Source of the DNA: Acidobacteriota bacterium
GTDB taxonomy: Bacteria > Acidobacteriota > Vicinamibacteria > Vicinamibacterales > UBA2999
Assembly (NCBI GenBank): GCA_947465645.1
Contig: CANIBQ010000049.1
Location: 1 to 37,311 of the forward strand
Direction of reading: 5' to 3'
DNA: 37,311 nucleotides
Numbering within the stretch: position 1 is the stretch's first letter; each line of letters opens with the position of its first letter. Positions 33,089-37,311 of the stretch are shown one piece after another. The position numbers were made by a program, and so were the translations under genes. The notes beneath the pieces are model-generated. The model saw only the letters and a list, made by a program, of their open reading frames with translations, was not told where the DNA came from and ran no database searches.

Positions 33089-34147
33089 ATGAAGGCGATC
33101 CTTCTGGCAGGGGGCAAGGGCACCCGGTTGCGCCCCCTGACCATACACACACCGAAGCCGATTGTTCCGATTTTCAACCGGCCGTTCCTCCATTACCAAA
33201 TCGACCTCCTAAAGCAGGTGCCGGAGATCGACGAGGTCATTCTCAGCCTCAATTACCAGCCGCGCCGGATCGAGGAAATGTTCGGCGACGGCGCCGACCT
33301 CGGCATCAAGATCCGCTACGTCGTCGAACCGGCGCCGCTCGGCACCGGCGGGGCGGTGAAGTATGCCGGGGACAACCTGACCGAGTCGGTCGTCGTCTTC
33401 AACGGCGACGTCCTGACGGAAATTGACCTGGGGGCGGTCATCCGCCTGCACCGCGAACGGCGCGCCAAGGCCACCATCGTCCTCACCCCGGTGGACAACC
33501 CCACGGCGTACGGACTGGTGGAAACGGATGCGGACGGCAACATCCGGCGGTTTCTCGAGAAGCCGAAGCCGGAAGAGATCACGACGAACAACATCAACGC
33601 CGGCATCTACATCCTCGAGCCCGACACCTTCGATCGCATCCCGAGCGACGTGGCCTGGTCGATTGAGCGGAGCTACTTCCCCTCCCTGATCGAGCGCAAC
33701 GAGACCTTCGTCGCCTACATCTACAACGGCTACTGGATCGACATCGGCACGCCGGAGAAGTACACGCAGGTGCACCGCGACATCATGGACGGCCGCTTCG
33801 GCGCGCCGCCCTTCCACGGCATGGCGGCGCCGCGGATCTGCATAGCGGAAGACGCTCGCGTGGAAGACGGCGCCATCGTCGAAGGCCCCTGTTTCATCGA
33901 CGAAGGCGTGCTCGTCAAGGCGGGTGCGCGCATCGGCCCCTACTCGGTCATCGGCCGGCAGACGCAGGTGGACGAGGCGGCCGCCGTGAACGGCACAATC
34001 GTGTGGCCGAACTGCCGCATCAGCCGCGACGCCGTGCTCGGCAACGCCATCGTCGGGCGCAACTGCCACCTGGGGCGCAGCGTGACCGTGGGCGACGGCG
34101 CGGTGCTGGGCGACAAGACCACTCTCACGGATTACACCCGCGCATGA
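33089..34147 (+). CDS. Sugar-1-phosphate nucleotidyltransferase (mannose-1-phosphate guanylyltransferase-like)
   Basis: The 352-residue protein has the N-terminal pyrophosphorylase motif LLAGGKGTRLRPLTIHTPKP (6-25). VFNGDVLTEID carries the metal-binding Asp, then EPAPLGTGGAVK, INAGIYIL and the conserved Lys in FLEKPKPEE. From about residue 250 a left-handed beta-helix of hexapeptide-like repeats follows (IGPYSVIGRQTQVDE, AIVGRNCHLGRSVTVGDG). It probably makes GDP-mannose or another NDP-sugar for the envelope. The GDP-mannose assignment is supported mainly by the phosphomannomutase gene that overlaps its stop (ATGA). The ATG at 33089 follows a TATGAT box. Confidence 0.9.
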   Translation: MKAILLAGGKGTRLRPLTIHTPKPIVPIFNRPFLHYQIDLLKQVPEIDEVILSLNYQPRRIEEMFGDGADLGIKIRYVVEPAPLGTGGAVKYAGDNLTESVVVFNGDVLTEIDLGAVIRLHRERRAKATIVLTPVDNPTAYGLVETDADGNIRRFLEKPKPEEITTNNINAGIYILEPDTFDRIPSDVAWSIERSYFPSLIERNETFVAYIYNGYWIDIGTPEKYTQVHRDIMDGRFGAPPFHGMAAPRICIAEDARVEDGAIVEGPCFIDEGVLVKAGARIGPYSVIGRQTQVDEAAAVNGTIVWPNCRISRDAVLGNAIVGRNCHLGRSVTVGDGAVLGDKTTLTDYTRA

Positions 34148-35499
34148 AAATAGACCCGACGATCTTCAAGGCATACGACGTTCGCGGCCTCTATCCTGGC
34201 GAGATCAACGAGGAGGTGGCGCGGCAGATTGGGCGCGGATTCGTGGCCTACCTGAAACCCACCCAGGTCGCCGTGTCGCGCGACATGCGCGTCTCATCAC
34301 CGGCGATCGCCGCGGCGTTCATCGAGGGTGCCCGCGAGCAGGGGGCCAATGTCGTCGACTACGGCATGATGGCCACCGACATGCTGTACTTCGCCGTCGT
34401 CAAGGACTCGCTGGACGGGGGTGCGCAGATCACGGCGTCGCACAACCCGGGACGCTACAACGGCGTCAAGATGGTGCGGCAGGGTGCACTGCCGCTCAGC
34501 GGAGACGCGGGTATCGGCGATATCCGCGACATGATCGCCAACGACCGTCTGCCCCCGCCCCAGGGCCCGCGCGGCTCGCTGACCAGCCGCAACGTGCTGC
34601 CCGAGTACGTCGAGAAGGTCATGTCGTTCATCGATCCGTCGGTGATCAAGCCGTTCAAGGTCGTGCTCGACGCCGGCAGCGGCATGGGCGGACTGGTCGC
34701 GCCCGCCCTGTTCGACCGGCTGCCGTGCAAGACGACGAGGCTCTGCTTCGAGATCGACGGGACGTTCCCCAACCACGAGGCGAACCCGCTCATCGAAGAG
34801 AACCGGCGCGACATCACCGAGGAAGTCATCCGGCAGAAGGCGGATATCGGCATCGCCTGGGACGGCGACGCGGATCGCTGCTTCTTCATCGACGGCACGG
34901 GCGAGTTCATCTCGGGTGACATGGTGACGGCGCTGCTCGCGGAAGCGTTTCTGCTGAAGCAGCCAGGCGCGACGGTGATTTACGACCTGCGCGCCAGCCA
35001 CGCGGTGAGAGACACCGTGGCGAAGTACGGCGGGAAGGCGCTGATGAACCGTGTCGGCCACGCGTTCATCAAGAAGCGGATGCGCGAGGAGGATGCCATC
35101 TTCGGCGGCGAGGTCACCGGGCACTACTATTTCCGGGATTTCTACTACGCCGACAACGGCTTCATTCCGGCGCTGCTCATGCTCGAGCTGATGTCCAAGA
35201 AGAACAAGTCGCTCCACGACCTGCTGGCGCCGTATAGAGAGCGCTATTTCATCTCGGGTGAAATCAACACGGTGGTCGCCAGCATGGACGATATCCCCCA
35301 GAAGCTGGCCGCCATCGAGGCGCGCTACAAGGACGCCACGATCGCCAGGATGGATGGCGTGTCGGTTGACTATCCCGACTGGCACTTCAACGTGCGGGCG
35401 TCGAACACCGAGCCCCTGATCCGGCTCAATCTCGAGGCGGCCTCACCCGCGATGATGGCGCAGAAGCGCGATGAGGTGCTTTCCATCATTCGAGGGTGA
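34144..35499 (+). CDS. manB: Phosphomannomutase/phosphoglucomutase
   Basis: It interconverts hexose-6- and hexose-1-phosphates. The 451-residue protein has the four domains of the alpha-D-phosphohexomutase family. The phosphoserine loop is TASHNPGRYNGVKM, the metal-binding loop is WDGDADRCFFID, the sugar-binding loop is GGEVTGHYYF, and the phosphate-binding segment near the C-terminus is RASNTEPLIRLN. It is translationally coupled to the nucleotidyltransferase, giving a mannose-6-P to NDP-mannose pair. A glucose-specific role is possible because many members accept both sugars. Confidence 0.93.
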   Translation: MKIDPTIFKAYDVRGLYPGEINEEVARQIGRGFVAYLKPTQVAVSRDMRVSSPAIAAAFIEGAREQGANVVDYGMMATDMLYFAVVKDSLDGGAQITASHNPGRYNGVKMVRQGALPLSGDAGIGDIRDMIANDRLPPPQGPRGSLTSRNVLPEYVEKVMSFIDPSVIKPFKVVLDAGSGMGGLVAPALFDRLPCKTTRLCFEIDGTFPNHEANPLIEENRRDITEEVIRQKADIGIAWDGDADRCFFIDGTGEFISGDMVTALLAEAFLLKQPGATVIYDLRASHAVRDTVAKYGGKALMNRVGHAFIKKRMREEDAIFGGEVTGHYYFRDFYYADNGFIPALLMLELMSKKNKSLHDLLAPYRERYFISGEINTVVASMDDIPQKLAAIEARYKDATIARMDGVSVDYPDWHFNVRASNTEPLIRLNLEAASPAMMAQKRDEVLSIIRG

Positions 35500-35503
35500 G
35501 AGA

Positions 35504-35509
35504 TAGAAT
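35504..35509 (+). promoter_or_regulatory. -10 box (TAGAAT) of the tRNA gene
   Basis: TAGAAT ends nine bases before the mature 5' end of the tRNA, placing the transcript start about two to three bases upstream of it. It is also close behind the manB stop, so read-through transcription is possible. Confidence 0.45.
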
Positions 35510-35518
35510 GTTCCAGAC

Positions 35519-35592
35519 GCGGGCATCTTCTAGTGGCAAGAAAGAGGCTTCCCAAGCCTAGAACGCGGGTTCGATTCCCGCTGCCCGCTCCA
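35519..35592 (+). tRNA. tRNA-Gly (anticodon CCC)
   Basis: The 74-base cloverleaf has acceptor stem GCGGGCA with TGCCCGC (7 bp) and D stem TTCT/AGAA. The anticodon stem of four pairs plus a G-A mismatch closes the loop TTCCCAA (anticodon CCC). The T arm is GCGGG-TTCGATT-CCCGC, the discriminator base is T, and an encoded CCA lies at 35590-35592. CCC reads glycine GGG codons. It borders an integrase gene and is the probable integration site. Confidence 0.93.
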
Positions 35593-35599
35593 CACTCGA

Positions 35600-35615
35600 C
35601 CCTGTATTTACAGGG
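35600..35615 (+). terminator. Small hairpin after the tRNA
   Basis: CCCTGT (35600-35605) and ACAGGG (35610-35615) form a 6-bp stem with a four-base loop, followed by CATTTCCCTTTC. It may end the tRNA transcript or be an integrase-binding site next to the attachment core. Evidence is weak. Confidence 0.35.
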
Positions 35616-35625
35616 CATTTCCCTT

Positions 35626-37017
35626 TCAGCCTGCCGTCGTCTCCAGAATGTCTCCACGCCCAAACGTGGGCGTCGCCTGATCGAGCAGCCCTATCGCACC
35701 CTCCTTCGCGGCCGGGCTCAGGTGCATGTATCGCTGTGTCGTCGAGATGTTCTGATGGCCGGCGAGTTCCTGAATGGCGCGCGTCGATGCGCCTCTCATC
35801 GCCAGGTGTGAACAGAACGTGTGCCGAAGCACGTGAACGCCGTCTGGCATCACCTTCGCCCGACGTGCGGCGCGACGGACATAGCCCCGCACGATTTGCT
35901 GCGTCAGCGGCTTCCCATCGTCCTGGCATAGCACTCTGGCGCTTCGGAGACTGCGATGTGCCCGCAGCGCCGCCAAGAGCCGCTCGGTCATCGGGATGCA
36001 GCGACCACGACCGCCCTTCGTGGAGTTCACCTGGCCATGCCAGTCTGACCGCTCGACCCTCAGTTGCCGGTTCTCGAAGTCCACGTCGGTCCATTCGAGC
36101 GCCATCATCTCGCCGCACCGAAGGCCCGCCTGCCCGCCCAACAGCACGATGAGGTAGGCGCGGTCATCGAGCATTTCCGCCGCCGACGCCAATCGCATAT
36201 AGGCGCCGAAGTCATGAAACCTCGCGGAGGTCTTGGGCGTCCGCAGCAACCGAATTGCACAGGGCATCCGGTCGATCACCTGCCACTGAACCGCGACCTT
36301 CAGCAACGTGTTCAACACCGTCAGCACGTTGTTCACCGTCTTGGGCGCCTTGTCCTTCAACTGATGCTTCAAACGCTGCACGTCCTCGTTCATGACGTTG
36401 TCCAGCGTTTTCGCACCGATGTTCGGCAGCAGATGCACATTCAAGATGGTGACCTTGCCGGCGATGCCGCTTGGCTTCTGCCTGTTCGCGCGCGCATATC
36501 CATCGAGGAATCGCGGGGCGAACTCATTCAACGTCGGCACCTCTCTCTCTGGTTTCGGCGGCCCGTTCAGGAGCAGCTCACGCTCGCGTTGCTGACCCCA
36601 TTCGCGGGCCGTGGTTTTCGAGCAATCGCGTTGGGTTTTCCGGTCGCGGAATAACTCGCCGTTCGGCAGCCGCACCGTGACGTCGATTTCCCACCCTCCG
36701 CGCCTATACGGTCTAACAATCACGCTCATCGTCCTGACCTCCGTGACGACGGCGTTTGGCTTCTGGTCGGCGGAGTCTAGCAGGTCGCGACTGCGGATAC
36801 GAACGCGGGTGCCGTATCGGATGACGCCCGGCATCTGGCCGCGTTCGACCATCGCGTAGACGGCCTTCAGTGTCACGCGGAGAACTGCGGCAGCTTCATC
36901 GACCTTGAGCAGCAGCGGCAGCGGCGCGTTCTGTAGTTCAAGGTCATGGCTGCCCACGGACGCGCCTTCGGCCGGCGCTGCCGGCGAAGCATCGGAAACG
37001 AACGACGACTTCAACAA
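35626..37017 (-). CDS. Tyrosine site-specific integrase with N-terminal excisionase-like HTH domain
   Basis: The 463-residue reading frame has a MerR/excisionase-like helix-turn-helix at about residues 35-83 (LLKVDEAAAVLRVTLKAVYA, then RYGTRVRIRSRDLLD). An arm-binding-like segment follows (about 96-150, with RRGGWEIDVTVRLPNG), then a core-binding domain (about 161-250) and the catalytic domain. Catalytic residues are Arg300 (AGLRCGEM), Lys334 (STKGGRGR), His395/Arg398 (HVLRHTF), His421 (AGHQN) and Tyr430 (TQRYMHLS). The gene ends 33 bases from tRNA-Gly, as expected for a tRNA-integrating element. The start is uncertain: TTG at 37015-37017 is the first possible, and a GTG at about residue 21 is an alternative. 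The protein belongs to the incoming element. Confidence 0.92.
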   Translation of the reverse strand: MLKSSFVSDASPAAPAEGASVGSHDLELQNAPLPLLLKVDEAAAVLRVTLKAVYAMVERGQMPGVIRYGTRVRIRSRDLLDSADQKPNAVVTEVRTMSVIVRPYRRGGWEIDVTVRLPNGELFRDRKTQRDCSKTTAREWGQQRERELLLNGPPKPEREVPTLNEFAPRFLDGYARANRQKPSGIAGKVTILNVHLLPNIGAKTLDNVMNEDVQRLKHQLKDKAPKTVNNVLTVLNTLLKVAVQWQVIDRMPCAIRLLRTPKTSARFHDFGAYMRLASAAEMLDDRAYLIVLLGGQAGLRCGEMMALEWTDVDFENRQLRVERSDWHGQVNSTKGGRGRCIPMTERLLAALRAHRSLRSARVLCQDDGKPLTQQIVRGYVRRAARRAKVMPDGVHVLRHTFCSHLAMRGASTRAIQELAGHQNISTTQRYMHLSPAAKEGAIGLLDQATPTFGRGDILETTAG

Positions 37018-37066
37018 TTGAAGCCATCAGACTTCCCTCGCTGTTGATGACGCCCACAGCAAACCG

Positions 37067-37189
37067 TCAGGCTGCATATTCATCAAAGTGGATCTCCAAG
37101 TGACGCAGCGCGTGGTCGCTTTGCACGAGCTCGAAGGCATCGTCAGCGAGAAATGCATCGAGATGGGCTTGATCCGATTCGGTGGACAT
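37067..37189 (-). CDS. Possible 5'-truncated ORF next to the IS
   Basis: A 40-codon frame (starting MSTESDQAHLDAFLADDAFE) lies between the integrase and the IS3-type transposase on the minus strand. It resembles nothing I know. Its 5' end falls where the insertion sequence appears to begin, so it may be the tail of a gene cut by the insertion, or chance. Confidence 0.25.
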   Translation of the reverse strand: MSTESDQAHLDAFLADDAFELVQSDHALRHLEIHFDEYAA

Positions 37190-37208
37190 CTTCCGAAAGG
37201 TGGATACG

Positions 37209-37311
37209 ATGTCCCGAATGCCCAAACGCAGCACGACCCGGCGGCCCCGGCGGCAGTTCTCTGACGAGTTTCGAAGCGGCGCGGTCCGTCTGGTCTTGGA
37301 TGAAGGCAAGA
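37209..37311 (+). CDS. IS3-family transposase OrfA, N-terminal part (runs off the window)
   Basis: The first 34 residues are visible: a basic start (PKRSTTRRPRRQ) and then FSDEFRSGAVRLVLDEGK. This matches the opening of the Tnp-1/HTH domain of IS3-type OrfA proteins, usually written RR.F..EFK..AV.LV.EG. ATG 37209 has AGGTGG four to ten bases upstream; ATG 37218 is the alternative. OrfA binds the IS ends and is normally fused to OrfB by frameshifting, which lies outside the window. The IS left end is probably around 37183. It is inside the integrated element. Confidence 0.82.
   Translation, partial: MSRMPKRSTTRRPRRQFSDEFRSGAVRLVLDEGK

Noticed and set aside
35370..35663. 97-codon ORF antisense across the tRNA-Gly and manB end
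   Set aside because: It runs antisense over the tRNA and yields the familiar spurious GSGNRTRVLGLGS-type peptide seen opposite tRNA genes; it has no start signals.

Overview
The window is about 37 kb of GC-rich DNA from a Gram-negative-type bacterium. It carries BamD, which belongs to outer-membrane assembly, and a diverse set of secreted and membrane proteins. The secreted SpoIVB/S55-like protein, the ECF sigma/anti-sigma pair, the S54 regulator with a large TPR-like front end and the many intergenic palindromes recall Acidobacteriota of the Vicinamibacteria type. That assignment is an inference from gene content, not a measured one.

Region 1 (1-8970, minus strand) is one long aromatic amino-acid operon. 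In transcription order it reads: promoter, trpL leader peptide with three consecutive Trp codons, attenuator, aroDE fusion, trpE, trpG, trpD, trpC, trpF, trpB, trpA, aroQ chorismate mutase, aroF DAHP synthase (cut by the window edge). Most junctions are ATGA-type overlaps. The leader can be read as a complete transcription attenuator with 2:3 antiterminator and 3:4 terminator pairing, so one tryptophan signal would control both the trunk pathway and the Trp branch. Two oddities lie inside it. The shikimate dehydrogenase half of aroDE has lost its whole middle, and a 76-bp palindrome at trpC/trpF supplies the trpC tail and the trpF start codon.

Region 2 (9036-20464) holds a secreted S55-like protein and a secreted beta-propeller protein (plus strand), an ECF sigma/anti-sigma pair (minus), a TPR membrane protein (plus), and a minus-strand group of an S54-dependent activator followed by DppB- and DppC-type permeases with no ATPase or binding protein nearby.

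Region 3 (20586-32241, mostly plus) is housekeeping: aroC-def-fmt, a conserved protein of unknown function, a frameshifted glycosyltransferase, a secreted esterase, rsmB, a PASTA-only membrane protein, rpe, ybgC, a sugar epimerase, bamD and a secreted protein of unknown function. The order fmt-rsmB-PASTA-rpe resembles the Firmicutes fmt-rsmB-prpC-prkC-rpe cluster without the kinase.

Region 4 (32242-35592) has two palindromic repeats, pgsA divergent from a sugar-nucleotidyltransferase/phosphomannomutase pair, and a tRNA-Gly(CCC). Region 5 (35593-end) is the edge of an integrated element: a tyrosine integrase with a fused N-terminal excisionase-like HTH points at the tRNA, followed by the start of an IS3-family transposase. 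No stretch longer than 300 bases is without an annotated feature.
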